A stretch of DNA of 64,000 nucleotides from UBA2093 sp044340485 (GTDB lineage: Bacteria; Actinomycetota; Acidimicrobiia; Acidimicrobiales; Ilumatobacteraceae): the NCBI GenBank assembly GCA_044340485.1, contig JBIITN010000006.1:1-64000 (forward strand), in the 5' to 3' direction. The notes beneath the pieces are model-generated. The model had not been told where the DNA came from. It did not search any database and saw nothing but the letters and a program-made list of their open reading frames with translations. Both the position numbers and the translations under genes were made by a program. Below are positions 30,408 through 38,931 of this stretch, one piece after another (positions within the stretch are counted from its first letter, which is position 1; each line of letters begins with the position of its first letter).

Positions 30408-31081
30408 GTGCCCCCACGTACATCCAGACCGTGTTCCTCACTCACAGCAAGGTGACCTTGGCCTTGCACCAACTGCGTGATGGTGTGGGTCGACCACTCC
30501 TCACACTCCATGGTTTAGGAGAAGACGCAAGCCGCATTCCCCTCTCCGACATCGAGTGGGATGGCCCCGTGTGGGCACTTGATTTCACTGGCCACGGTCA
30601 ATCCAGCGTGCCGGTGGGTGGCGGATATTCCAGTGAAGTACTCATGGCCGATGTGGATTTTGCCCTTACCCACATTGGGTCAGCAACGATTCTGGGTTTT
30701 GGCCTCGGGGCCTACGTTGCCCTCCTCGCAGCTGGGGCGCGCCCCGACCTTGTCCAGGGCACCGTCCTCACCGATGGGCCCGGTCTTGCCGGCGGCGCCG
30801 TCCACGTCAGTGCCCACGCAGAAATCACAAGTGCAGGTGTGCGTGAAGGGCAAAACGCCACTCCTGATCCATGGGCTCTTATTGAATTGGCACGAGATGC
30901 GCGACCTGAATCGTATGTTCACACTTTTATTCGTCTCGCAACAGCCACGTCTCCGCTATCGGAACCTATTGCGATGTGTTGTCGCGTTCGTCCTCCGTGG
31001 GTCACCGCAGCTCAAGATGCACCAGGAGTAATGACGAACGTGACTGTTAACGAAGCGTTATCTATTTACGCGTCTGAATAA
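30404..31081 (+). CDS. Degenerate alpha/beta hydrolase-fold protein
   Basis: A 225-residue alpha/beta hydrolase-fold protein translationally coupled to the active-looking hydrolase before it. The fold is recognisable (LTLHGLGEDASR, LDFTGHGQSS, TILGFGLGAYVALLAAG), but the nucleophile elbow is GFGLG at 98-102, so the catalytic Ser is Gly100. No canonical C-terminal catalytic His is visible. It may therefore bind a ligand or support the upstream enzyme rather than catalyse. It is short for the family. Its 3' end overlaps the convergent methyltransferase gene by 20 nt. Gene GC is higher than its neighbours between about 30.55 and 30.80 kb. Confidence 0.75.
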   Translation: MSAPTYIQTVFLTHSKVTLALHQLRDGVGRPLLTLHGLGEDASRIPLSDIEWDGPVWALDFTGHGQSSVPVGGGYSSEVLMADVDFALTHIGSATILGFGLGAYVALLAAGARPDLVQGTVLTDGPGLAGGAVHVSAHAEITSAGVREGQNATPDPWALIELARDARPESYVHTFIRLATATSPLSEPIAMCCRVRPPWVTAAQDAPGVMTNVTVNEALSIYASE

Positions 31082-31901
31082 CACCAGCATCGCCAAAAAT
31101 ATATTCGTTGAGCAAGTAGTTGATCTCTTGCAATGACAATGCTTGTGTGTAAGCGGTGTTGTTGAAAAAACGTGAGTAGTCGACACATTGCAGAGCCTTA
31201 AGTGCTTGTGGGTGTTGTAATTGAAGAAACATCTGCGTGGTGTTAGATACACGCGGAAACTCAGTACGAAGAGTGCCACAGGAAAAGCCAAAAATTGTCA
31301 AAGCGACATCGGCGTCTTCTGGACCACACTTTTTAATCACACCGTGATCAGTAATTCGAATGATGTCACGCATATTGTCGCGACGCTCCCACGTTTGAAC
31401 ACACGTACGCAAGTGCGAATTATCTGTGATGCTGTTGCCGGTGACGTCTACATAATTGATATCGAGGTCATAGTCGTCGACGAGATGAAATCTTCGATCA
31501 AGACGATTTGTTACAGACCACTTACGCCACGAGCGCGGCACAATGAAACAAATAACGGAACTGATGTCAGCACATTTATTAAAAAAAGGAACTGACAACG
31601 CGTTATTTCTCCCAAATGGTGGGTTGCCAATCGCTACATAATTCCTGTTCTCAAGTTGTTGTTCGAGAAAATTCCCCCGTTGCACCACGTCATGATGTGG
31701 TTCGATGTCGAAGCTCACGAGGTTTGTAATACCTTTCGACTTCAAGACATGGATAAACGTTCCCGTGCCACCTGCGGGCTCTAACCACGGAAGATCCACA
31801 GTCTCGGGTTTTCTCCGAAGGAGCGAGCTAACAACCAATTCGGCGGTCGCCGTTGGCGTGTAATACTGCTCTTTCCCCGTAACGCGTGTGTTGCCAGCCA
31901 T
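31062..31901 (-). CDS. Solitary N6-adenine-type DNA methyltransferase
   Basis: A 279-residue class I methyltransferase. It has the N-terminal KEQYYTPTATAELVV (motif X type), SAM motif I EPAGGTGTF at 41-49, acidic D65-I-E67 as motif II, and the catalytic NPPFG at 93-97. NPPF/Y fits amino-methylation of adenine or, less often, of RNA or protein Gln. The length leaves a C-terminal region (about 130-279) that may carry target recognition but matches nothing I know. No restriction endonuclease or specificity subunit is adjacent. Codon content appears more AT-rich in places than neighbours. It could be a conserved orphan or a recently acquired gene. Confidence 0.75.
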   Translation of the reverse strand: MAGNTRVTGKEQYYTPTATAELVVSSLLRRKPETVDLPWLEPAGGTGTFIHVLKSKGITNLVSFDIEPHHDVVQRGNFLEQQLENRNYVAIGNPPFGRNNALSVPFFNKCADISSVICFIVPRSWRKWSVTNRLDRRFHLVDDYDLDINYVDVTGNSITDNSHLRTCVQTWERRDNMRDIIRITDHGVIKKCGPEDADVALTIFGFSCGTLRTEFPRVSNTTQMFLQLQHPQALKALQCVDYSRFFNNTAYTQALSLQEINYLLNEYIFGDAGVIQTRK

Positions 31902-31928
31902 CGTGATGAGTTGTGATCCGTACTTGTT

Positions 31929-32990
31929 CTAATCAATACGATCAGTGACGTAGTCTGCCAACTCTTGAAGCGCTGTTACCGACAGGATGTCAATGTTTGA
32001 CTGCTGCAATGCAGCAAGTGCTTCATGTTGTAATGACGTGATGGTGGTCTCCACGTCTTGGAGTGCACCAGTTTCTACAATCACTGTTTGTATATCGGCA
32101 ATATCTTGAGTAGTCAACTCGGACACACCGACACGATCAAGTACTTGTCGTTGTGCATCGTTTGCATTCTCATACGCATACGCCAACAACAATGTCGGCT
32201 TTCCCTCGCGTAGGTCGTCTCCCACCGGTTTGCCGGTGGCCGCCGTATCGCCAAAAACACCAAGAATGTCGTCACGAAGCTGAAAGGCATCCCCTAGTGG
32301 TAATCCGTACTGCGACAACACAGGAAGAAGTTGCATGCCTCGCTCCACATCTGCTGTGAGTGCGCCAAGGTGAAGTGGACGTTCAATGGTGTACTTAGCG
32401 CTCTTATACCGACAAATGCGCTGCGCTGTTTCACGACTGCGATCACGTGTGGCTGATCCCCACATATCGAGGTATTGACCCACGTTTACTTCCAAACGCA
32501 TTTCATGCCACACATGTCGTGCCGCATCGGGAATATCGCCGAGTAGTTGGTCAGACATCACATGGGTGAGATCACCGATAAGGATTGCAGCACCTTCGCC
32601 AAAACGTCGTGACTCGCCTGCCCATTTGGAACTGTTGTGCAATGTGGCAAGAGAAGTATGCGACGTGACTTGACCACGTCGCGTGAGCGCCCCATCCATG
32701 ATGTCGTCATGAAAAAGGGCAAAGACGTGCAACAGCTCGATGGCCGCACCAACACGTATTGGTGTTGCTGACTGTTCGTCGCCACCAGCGGCGCGGAACC
32801 CCCAATAGCAAAAAGCAGGACGAATTCGTTTGCCGCCACTCAGCACTAGACGTTCGATTTCCGACAACGGCAGCTCTAAATGAGCGTCAACGCCAGTCCA
32901 ACGAGCCCGCTGGTCGCTCACCGTCTGTGCAAGTTGTGCATCGACCAGACGCACGATGGCCGTGAGAGAGTCGGGGGCCTGCAAGGTCAC
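31929..32990 (-). CDS. Polyprenyl diphosphate synthase (trans-isoprenyl, GGPP-synthase-like)
   Basis: A 353-residue class I prenyltransferase that extends allylic diphosphates with isopentenyl diphosphate. The first Asp-rich motif HDDIMDGALTRRG and the second RDDILGVFGD are present, with the GGKRIRP segment near residue 55. The residues before the first motif (ALF) suggest a medium-to-long product such as geranylgeranyl or longer, but chain length is not certain. It starts at GTG; TATCCT lies 6 nt upstream. It lies downstream of xseB on the same strand with a 15-nt gap and may be co-transcribed. Confidence 0.9.
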   Translation of the reverse strand: MTLQAPDSLTAIVRLVDAQLAQTVSDQRARWTGVDAHLELPLSEIERLVLSGGKRIRPAFCYWGFRAAGGDEQSATPIRVGAAIELLHVFALFHDDIMDGALTRRGQVTSHTSLATLHNSSKWAGESRRFGEGAAILIGDLTHVMSDQLLGDIPDAARHVWHEMRLEVNVGQYLDMWGSATRDRSRETAQRICRYKSAKYTIERPLHLGALTADVERGMQLLPVLSQYGLPLGDAFQLRDDILGVFGDTAATGKPVGDDLREGKPTLLLAYAYENANDAQRQVLDRVGVSELTTQDIADIQTVIVETGALQDVETTITSLQHEALAALQQSNIDILSVTALQELADYVTDRID

Positions 32991-33005
32991 ACCGTCAGGA
33001 TACGA

Positions 33006-33302
33006 CTAGTCCTCATCATCTTCGTCATCAAAATCGTCTTCTTCATCTTCATCGTCTTCTTCATCTTCATCGTCGAATTCATCGTCTTCAAGGGAAGCGA
33101 CGATTTCATCGACGGAAAACTGAGCACTGGCAATGCGAGCCTTGCACCAGGAAATGAGAAATGACGCGCGCGCAACACGTTCCGATAAGACATCGACATC
33201 AACTTTGGGATTATCTATTTCGGAAAGAATTGCTTCTAATTCGCTAAGTGCCTCGGCGTAACCCTGGGGCTCTTTTGGAGTGGCAGATTTTTTTGAACTC
33301 AT
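33006..33302 (-). CDS. xseB: Exodeoxyribonuclease VII small subunit, with long acidic tail
   Basis: A 98-residue small subunit of exonuclease VII, which degrades single-stranded DNA in both directions. The coiled-coil core YAEALSELEAILSEIDNP and SERVARASFLISWCKARI are typical. After residue 72 the chain is almost wholly Asp and Glu (DDEFDDEDEEDDEDEEDD), an acidic tail about 25 residues long that the usual 70-80-residue XseB lacks. The coding DNA there is a TCTTCATC-type repeat and so may vary in length by slippage. It overlaps xseA by 4 nt (ATGA). Confidence 0.9.
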   Translation of the reverse strand: MSSKKSATPKEPQGYAEALSELEAILSEIDNPKVDVDVLSERVARASFLISWCKARIASAQFSVDEIVASLEDDEFDDEDEEDDEDEEDDFDDEDDED

Positions 33303-34492
33303 GGATGTACCTCGGTGGCTGTACTGACGACCGAACCGTCGGCCAGGTTGGTGGTGATGACATCGCCCGCTGCGACATCATGAATTGAACGAACGACATT
33401 GCCCTGCGCGCCGCGTGTAATGCTCCAACCACGTGACATGGTCATTACAGGATCAAGCAACTTCACTTTTGTCTCAATCACTTCCATGCGATTGCCATGA
33501 GAGACAAGAACAGCTTGTGGTCTGCTCCGCACGCGTTCGATGTTGACAGACATGGTACGACGAGCACGTTCAAGCGCTGTTTGGGTGTGTGATCGTACGG
33601 AACGAGCCAGCAAATCGACGCTATAAACAAAGTCGACCACATAATTAATGACTTCATCGGCACACGCGGTGGGAGTTTTACAAGAAGTGTGTGCGACGAT
33701 ATCAGCAACGCTGGTATCTATTTCGTGTCCGACACCAACAAACACGGGCTTAAAACACTTCACAATTGCCATGGCAACAACTTCTTCATCGAAGGCAGCG
33801 AGATCGGATTTTGATCCGCCTCCACGCATCACCAAAATCACATCGACGTCGGAGCGTCTACCCAATGCAGTAATGGCACGCGCAATTTGTGGTGGTGCGG
33901 TGGTTCCCTGCACTGTGACGTCTTGAAATAACACCGAGAAACCAAAACCTGATTCGATGAGATGTTTCTGTGCATCGGCCCAACCTGCGGCACCAGCGCT
34001 ACTGACAACACCTAGACGAAGTGGAACAAGTGGCACTTCGCACATTTTGTTGCGCTTGCTCATGCCGTTGTCGTGCAATCGCTTGATGAGTTCCTCGCGT
34101 TTTTTCGCAATGTCACCTACAGCAAATTGTGCATCAACATCTGAAACAATAAGACTGAGTGAGCTGTTCTTTTTAAGATTTGGTATTCCGAAAAAGCGGA
34201 TTCTCATTCCGCTTTTCAACGTGATGCCATGACCATCGAGTTTTCTCTTTACTCGCACAGCAGAGGACTGCCACAATGTGCAGTCGAGTTTGATGCGATC
34301 ACTTTTCCCACCATCAACAATTTCGATGAACTGATGCCCGTTCCAGTTATTGATTTTTTCAATTTCGCCTTCAACCCACACTCCGCCGGCAAACACAACT
34401 TGCAATGACTCGTTGACGATAGATGCGAACTGATGAACGGATAAGACGTCGGAGTCGTCAACAGCAGGAGTGGATGTTTTTTGAGTGGCCAT
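33299..34492 (-). CDS. xseA: Exodeoxyribonuclease VII large subunit
   Basis: A 397-residue catalytic subunit of exonuclease VII. It has an N-terminal OB-fold (about 18-115, with VWVEGEIEKINNWNGHQFIEI), then the catalytic domain with LGVVSSAGAAGWADAQKHL and the signature MRGGGSKSDLAAFDEE, followed by GVGHEIDTSVADIVAH. The C-terminal coiled coil is present. It is coupled to xseB through an ATGA overlap. Located 17 nt downstream of the ABC exporter gene on the same strand. Confidence 0.95.
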   Translation of the reverse strand: MATQKTSTPAVDDSDVLSVHQFASIVNESLQVVFAGGVWVEGEIEKINNWNGHQFIEIVDGGKSDRIKLDCTLWQSSAVRVKRKLDGHGITLKSGMRIRFFGIPNLKKNSSLSLIVSDVDAQFAVGDIAKKREELIKRLHDNGMSKRNKMCEVPLVPLRLGVVSSAGAAGWADAQKHLIESGFGFSVLFQDVTVQGTTAPPQIARAITALGRRSDVDVILVMRGGGSKSDLAAFDEEVVAMAIVKCFKPVFVGVGHEIDTSVADIVAHTSCKTPTACADEVINYVVDFVYSVDLLARSVRSHTQTALERARRTMSVNIERVRSRPQAVLVSHGNRMEVIETKVKLLDPVMTMSRGWSITRGAQGNVVRSIHDVAAGDVITTNLADGSVVSTATEVHP

Positions 34493-34509
34493 GAGATCTG
34501 GCTCTGACT

Positions 34510-36384
34510 CTAGACCGAGGGTGTAGAGATCTGGAAAGAGCCACCAGCACGGATTTGCGACGCGTACACGCTGTCCAAAGCCAATAATTCCTCGTGAGTT
34601 CCCTGTTCCACAATGCGTCCGCCGTCAATCACCACAATGCGATCTGCGTCGCGAATAGTGGACAAACGGTGAGCAATCACAATCGCTGTACGCCCACGCA
34701 GTGCCTCATCAAGTGCTGCCTGGACAAGCACCTCATTTTCATTGTCAAGGTGGCTCGTTGCCTCGTCCAAGATCATCACCGATGGATCTTTCAACAGCAA
34801 ACGAGCAATAGCTACGCGTTGTTTCTCGCCGCCCGATAGTCGATAGCCGCGTTCACCAACAACTGTCTTATATCCGTCGGGCAGTGCAGCAATTATGTCG
34901 TGAATACGCGCAGCACGACATGCTTCAATCACTTCTACATCAGTTGCAGTCGGCCGCGCATAACGAAGATTTTCAATTATCGATTCGTGAAATAGGTGAG
35001 GATCTTGTGACACAACACCAATCGCATCGCGGAGGGAATCACCGGTGAGATCACGTACATCGTGACCATCGATACGTACCGCGCCGGCAGTGACGTCGTA
35101 CAACCGAGGAATAAGCGATGCCATTGTGGTTTTCCCCGAGCCACTGGCGCCGACAAGCGCAATTGTCTCGCCCGCACGTACAAACAGAGACACATCACGA
35201 AGAACATCCACATCAGGATCTGATCCTTGCAACACGCCTTCGCTTTCAAGCGACGCAATAGACACGCTTGCAGCTGGCGGATAACGGAATGTGACGTGAT
35301 CAAACTGCACCTCACCACGTGGCTCTACCAAGTCAAACGCGCCAGGCTTGTCTTGAATAGCCACTGGTGCATCAAGCACTTCAAACACTCGCTCAAAACT
35401 CACAAAAGCAGTGACCACTTCAACACGGGCATTGGTGAGTCCGGTGAGTGGTTGATAAATACGTTGCACTAACGCAGCCATCGCAACAAGTGTTCCGCTA
35501 CTGATATCTCCCCACACCACCATGTAGGCACCGACACCGTAAATAGCAGCAGCACCAAGAGCTCCAACTAAACCAAGTGCCACAAAAAATACACGGCTAT
35601 ACAACGCACTTTTTACACCAGCATCACGAACGCCTTTTGCGCGTCCACCAAACGTCTCTACTTCTCGCTGCCGCTTACCAAACAACTTCACCAAAATGGC
35701 ACCAGAGACGTTGAAACGTTCCGTCATTTGCGTGTTCATCTCTGCATTTAGTTCCATCTGGTGACGAGTGATTTCACCAAGCTTTTTTCCCACACGTTTT
35801 GATGGAGCAATAAATAATGGCAACACGATGAGCGACAACAACGTGAGGCGCCACTCAAGAATTACCATCGCAGCAAGAGAAGTAACAAGAACAATGATGT
35901 TTGAAACAACACTCCCCAAAGTGGTAGTCACAGCAGTCTGCGCACCAATAACATCATTGTTCAAACGACTAACAAGAGCACCCGTTTGCGTGCGTGTGAA
36001 GAAAGCCACGGGCATTTGTTGCACTTTGTCGAAGAGGGCAACTCGCAAATCATAAATAAGGCCTTCACCGATGTTTGCGCTTAACCACCGCTGCACAATT
36101 GCCAACATGGCGTCGCCGAGTGCTGCGAACACAAGCACAATCGCTAAAACAGTGATTTGACCTTTATCTCCAGCAGGAATAGCCGTGTCGAGGATGGAAC
36201 GAAAAAGAAATGGTGGCGCTAGTGCAAGGAGCGCTGCAATCAGAATCGCTGTGAGGAATCCGTAGATCTTCAAGCGATACGGGTACGCAAAATCACGAAC
36301 ACGACGTAGCAAATGTCGCTGTAATTTTGCGCCACGGACAGCCGAAGCATCTCCTGGCAACATCATGTGGGGGCCCATGCGCAC
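34510..36384 (-). CDS. ABC exporter, fused membrane and ATPase domains (MsbA/MDR type)
   Basis: A 624-residue half-transporter, expected to work as a homodimer. Six membrane segments span about 38-320, and the nucleotide-binding domain spans about 370-610 with Walker A GASGSGKT, signature LSGGEKQRV, Walker B MILDEATS and H-loop IAHRLST. An insertion of about 20 residues precedes the Walker A. Substrate cannot be deduced; lipid or drug export are common in this family. The GTG at 36384 is preceded by TAGCCT at exactly 7 nt with no RBS, so this is probably the leaderless first gene of an operon with xseA and xseB. Confidence 0.93.
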   Translation of the reverse strand: MRMGPHMMLPGDASAVRGAKLQRHLLRRVRDFAYPYRLKIYGFLTAILIAALLALAPPFLFRSILDTAIPAGDKGQITVLAIVLVFAALGDAMLAIVQRWLSANIGEGLIYDLRVALFDKVQQMPVAFFTRTQTGALVSRLNNDVIGAQTAVTTTLGSVVSNIIVLVTSLAAMVILEWRLTLLSLIVLPLFIAPSKRVGKKLGEITRHQMELNAEMNTQMTERFNVSGAILVKLFGKRQREVETFGGRAKGVRDAGVKSALYSRVFFVALGLVGALGAAAIYGVGAYMVVWGDISSGTLVAMAALVQRIYQPLTGLTNARVEVVTAFVSFERVFEVLDAPVAIQDKPGAFDLVEPRGEVQFDHVTFRYPPAASVSIASLESEGVLQGSDPDVDVLRDVSLFVRAGETIALVGASGSGKTTMASLIPRLYDVTAGAVRIDGHDVRDLTGDSLRDAIGVVSQDPHLFHESIIENLRYARPTATDVEVIEACRAARIHDIIAALPDGYKTVVGERGYRLSGGEKQRVAIARLLLKDPSVMILDEATSHLDNENEVLVQAALDEALRGRTAIVIAHRLSTIRDADRIVVIDGGRIVEQGTHEELLALDSVYASQIRAGGSFQISTPSV

Positions 36385-36391
36385 GGGTTGC

Positions 36392-36397
36392 AGGCTA
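36392..36397 (-). promoter_or_regulatory. -10 element of leaderless ABC exporter promoter
   Basis: TAGCCT on the minus strand with 7 nt (36385-36391) to the GTG at 36384; divergent from the TAGTGT at 36422 that drives the peptidase gene. Confidence 0.5.
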
Positions 36398-36421
36398 CGG
36401 CGATTTTCCCTGCTAACCCCC

Positions 36422-36427
36422 TAGTGT
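36422..36427 (+). promoter_or_regulatory. -10 element of leaderless peptidase promoter
   Basis: TAGTGT, followed by gaacgta (7 nt) and then the ATG at 36435. The coaA gene at 59804 has TAGCGT-gaacgta-ATG, the same 7-nt spacer sequence. Confidence 0.5.
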
Positions 36428-36434
36428 GAACGTA

Positions 36435-37940
36435 ATGCGTCGACAACTTGTTGCTTTTTGCGTTGCGATTCCCATTCTCATTAGTTCGTGTTCGTCAAAC
36501 TCTGCGAGCGACACCAATGTGTCCACCACGACACCATCGTCTGACACGTCTGCACCAGTCACAACCGTATTTCCCCCCGCTGTGGGTGGATCCATTACTT
36601 GGGAAAAATGCGGTGACGTAGAGTGCGGAACACTCACCGTACCCTTTGACTACGACAATGAATCGCTTGGGTCATTTACGCTCAACCTTCAGAGGCGTGT
36701 CGCAAACAAGCCCAAAAAACGTGTTGGCTCTCTACTTGTGAACCCCGGTGGTCCTGGCTTCGGGGGAACAACGCTGGCTCGCAACGCCGATTTTTATTTT
36801 TCTGAAGACCTCACCGATGTGTTTGACATCATCGGTTGGGATCCACGTGGTACGGGTAACTCAACACCGGCGGTGGATTGCATTGACGACTACGACCCAT
36901 ATTTTGCGTTTGATCCGTCTCCCGACACACCAGAAGAACAACAAGCGATTGAAGATTCTGGACAAGCATTTGTCGACGAATGCGTCGCACGTAACGCAAG
37001 TATCTTGCCGTACATCTCTACCGTGTCATCTGCACGAGATATGGATCGCATTCGTGCGGCTCTCGGCGAACAAACCATTTCGTATTTTGGTTTCTCCTAC
37101 GGAAGTGAACTGGGCGCCACATGGGCCAGCATGTTCCCCACCACAGTGCGTGCAGCAGTACTCGATGGCGCAACGGATCCGAATGCTGAATATGTGGAAG
37201 ATGGTCTGCAGCAGGCAGCTGGGTTTGAACAACAGCTTTCAGCTTTTCTCGCTGATTGCAGCAAACGTGCAAAGTGTGATTTTCACAACGACGGCAAAGC
37301 TGAAGAAGCATTTGATGCCCTCATGGTTCAACTTGATCGCACACCATTGGTGGTGCGCAGTTCACGACCGGCTGTGAACCAAGGCGTTGCACTCATCGCT
37401 GCGAGTTATTCAATGTATTCAGAATCTTCGTGGTCAAACCTTGCTACAGCGTTATCTGAAGCACAAGATGGAAATGGAACAGAGTTGCTCGCTCTATACG
37501 ACCAGTACTACCAGCGGAATTTAGATGGCACGTTTGGAGATGAACTGGAAGCCTTTTACGCCATTTCGTGTATTGATGATCCAGGACCAAAATCAATTAG
37601 TGAAGTCGATTCGTATCGACCACAGTTTCAAAGCGTTGCTCCGCGACTGGGAGATTCTTTTGCGGCCGGTTACGTCTGTGCTTTTTGGCCGTCATACGAG
37701 ACAACTGTGGTGCCGATTACCGGACAAGGTGCTGGCCCAATAGTTGTGGTTGGCACCACTGGTGATGCTGCAACGCCCCTTGAATCAAGTCGCGCAATGG
37801 CCACATCTCTCGAACAAGGTGTGTTTGTAACAGTGACAGCAGAACGCCACACCGGCTATGGCGTGAATGAATGCGTGGTGAGTGCGGTGGATGACTTTCT
37901 CATCACACGCACAGTTCCCCCGCGCGATCTCGTTTGCTGA
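36435..37940 (+). CDS. Secreted lipoprotein peptidase, tripeptidyl aminopeptidase (Tap/SlpD-E) type
   Basis: A 501-residue alpha/beta hydrolase of the S33-like tripeptidyl aminopeptidase group. A signal peptide ends in a lipobox (LISSCSS, with Cys19 from this start lipidated), followed by a Thr/Ser-rich spacer. The hydrolase core has SLLVNPGGPGFGG, WDPRGTGNSTP, nucleophile GFSYGSELG and a C-terminal TAP-like domain with GTTGDAATPLESS and catalytic His in ERHTGYG. It would release tripeptides at the cell surface. I use the ATG at 36435, because it is 7 nt after TAGTGT; a GTG at 36426 would lie inside the promoter. Confidence 0.9.
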   Translation: MRRQLVAFCVAIPILISSCSSNSASDTNVSTTTPSSDTSAPVTTVFPPAVGGSITWEKCGDVECGTLTVPFDYDNESLGSFTLNLQRRVANKPKKRVGSLLVNPGGPGFGGTTLARNADFYFSEDLTDVFDIIGWDPRGTGNSTPAVDCIDDYDPYFAFDPSPDTPEEQQAIEDSGQAFVDECVARNASILPYISTVSSARDMDRIRAALGEQTISYFGFSYGSELGATWASMFPTTVRAAVLDGATDPNAEYVEDGLQQAAGFEQQLSAFLADCSKRAKCDFHNDGKAEEAFDALMVQLDRTPLVVRSSRPAVNQGVALIAASYSMYSESSWSNLATALSEAQDGNGTELLALYDQYYQRNLDGTFGDELEAFYAISCIDDPGPKSISEVDSYRPQFQSVAPRLGDSFAAGYVCAFWPSYETTVVPITGQGAGPIVVVGTTGDAATPLESSRAMATSLEQGVFVTVTAERHTGYGVNECVVSAVDDFLITRTVPPRDLVC

Positions 37941-37988
37941 GACCACACGGGAGCACCTTCAATACAAGAATTACTGGCTATTGATCAC

Positions 37989-38084
37989 TTACTTTGACCT
38001 AGACGGAATCGCCCGGTAGTCGTAGGTTTCTTTGTTGGTCTTCCAGTCGATAGTGACTTTTTCTTGCCGGATTCCAAATTCACC
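37989..38084 (-). pseudogene. Possible 3' remnant of a gene, next to tRNA-Ser
   Basis: The region 37941-38100 has no intact gene. On the minus strand a stop-free stretch of 31 codons ends VTIDWKTNKETYDYRAIPS..., which reads like the C-terminus of a folded protein, but a TAA closes it upstream and no start codon is present. It begins about 17 nt downstream of the tRNA-Ser 3' end, where integrated elements often leave fragments. I recognise no family and see no integrase. A chance open frame is quite possible. Confidence 0.25.
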
Positions 38085-38100
38085 TTAAAAGTGCGCGTAA

Positions 38101-38190
38101 TGGCGGAAGGGGTGGGATTTGAACCCACGGTGGGCACAAACCCACAACGGTTTTCGAGACCGTCCCATTCGGCCGCTCTGGCACCCTTCC
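38101..38190 (-). tRNA. tRNA-Ser (CGA)
   Basis: A class II tRNA with a long variable arm. Acceptor GGAAGGG pairs with CCCTTCC, the anticodon loop is CTCGAAA (anticodon CGA) within ACGGT/ACCGT, and the T arm is GTGGGTTCAAATCCCAC. The discriminator is G (38104) and CCA follows at 38103-38101. Confidence 0.95.
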
Positions 38191-38221
38191 GTCTGGCGAG
38201 GCTATCGGGTGTTCATTTAAC

Positions 38222-38893
38222 TCAGACGCTGTCAGTGAGCCGGTCAAGTTGTGCTGGCGTACCGGCAATGAGAATGAGTTCACCACGTTCTAGAACAGTG
38301 TTTGCATCAGTATGACGAAACACTCCCCCTGGTGGTTTCACACTCACAATAGTGATGCCATATTCATTGCGAATTCCTGATTGTCCAAGCGGTTTACCCA
38401 AGAACGACTCTGGGGCTTCCATTTCAACCAGTGCAAAATCTTCTTCGATGCGAATGTAGTCAGTAACACCTTGTGCCAAACCTTGTGCGGTCCGAACTCC
38501 CATTTCATGTTCTGGTTGAATCACTCGATCTGTTCCCATGCGTTCAAGAATTTTCGCATGTTCTTTTGAAATTGCTTTGGTCCACACTTGCGGAATTTTG
38601 AGATCATCTTTCAACGCAAGCGTTGCCAAGACAGACGACTCAATGTTTGTTGCAATAGCAACAACTGCGCGTTCAAACTGTTCGGCTCCCACTTGCCGAA
38701 GTGCACGACTGGATGTTGCATCAGCTTGGACAATGTTGGGAATGTCGGCTGACAAACGCTGAACGATTTCGGGATCAAAGTCGACTGCAAGCACATCAAT
38801 ACCTTGTTCGCATAACGTGCGCGCCACCGCTTCACCGAATCGTCCCAGTCCGATGACTAATACTCCGCGATGTGGATCTTTTCTGTCACTCAT
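38222..38893 (-). CDS. ktrA: Potassium uptake regulatory subunit (RCK domain)
   Basis: A 223-residue cytoplasmic RCK protein that gates the KtrB/TrkH channel. The N-terminal RCK Rossmann domain has GLGRFGEAVA at 15-24 (nucleotide-binding glycines) and DFDPEIVQ, with ADATSS binding the adenine nucleotide; ATP/ADP or NAD binding sets channel opening. A C-terminal TrkA_C domain spans about 140-220. It lies 38 nt downstream of ktrB on the same strand, so the two form an operon. Confidence 0.92.
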   Translation of the reverse strand: MSDRKDPHRGVLVIGLGRFGEAVARTLCEQGIDVLAVDFDPEIVQRLSADIPNIVQADATSSRALRQVGAEQFERAVVAIATNIESSVLATLALKDDLKIPQVWTKAISKEHAKILERMGTDRVIQPEHEMGVRTAQGLAQGVTDYIRIEEDFALVEMEAPESFLGKPLGQSGIRNEYGITIVSVKPPGGVFRHTDANTVLERGELILIAGTPAQLDRLTDSV

Positions 38894-38931
38894 GATTTTT
38901 CCTCGTGGCCATCTTCATTACGCCGCCAGTG

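Noticed and set aside
31062..31901. A restriction-modification system around the adenine methyltransferase
   Set aside because: The flanking genes are alpha/beta hydrolases and a prenyl synthase; no endonuclease or specificity gene was found.
33026..33086. TCTTCATC-type DNA repeat as a microsatellite or CRISPR-like array
   Set aside because: It is the coding DNA of the acidic XseB tail; the units are irregular and without spacers.
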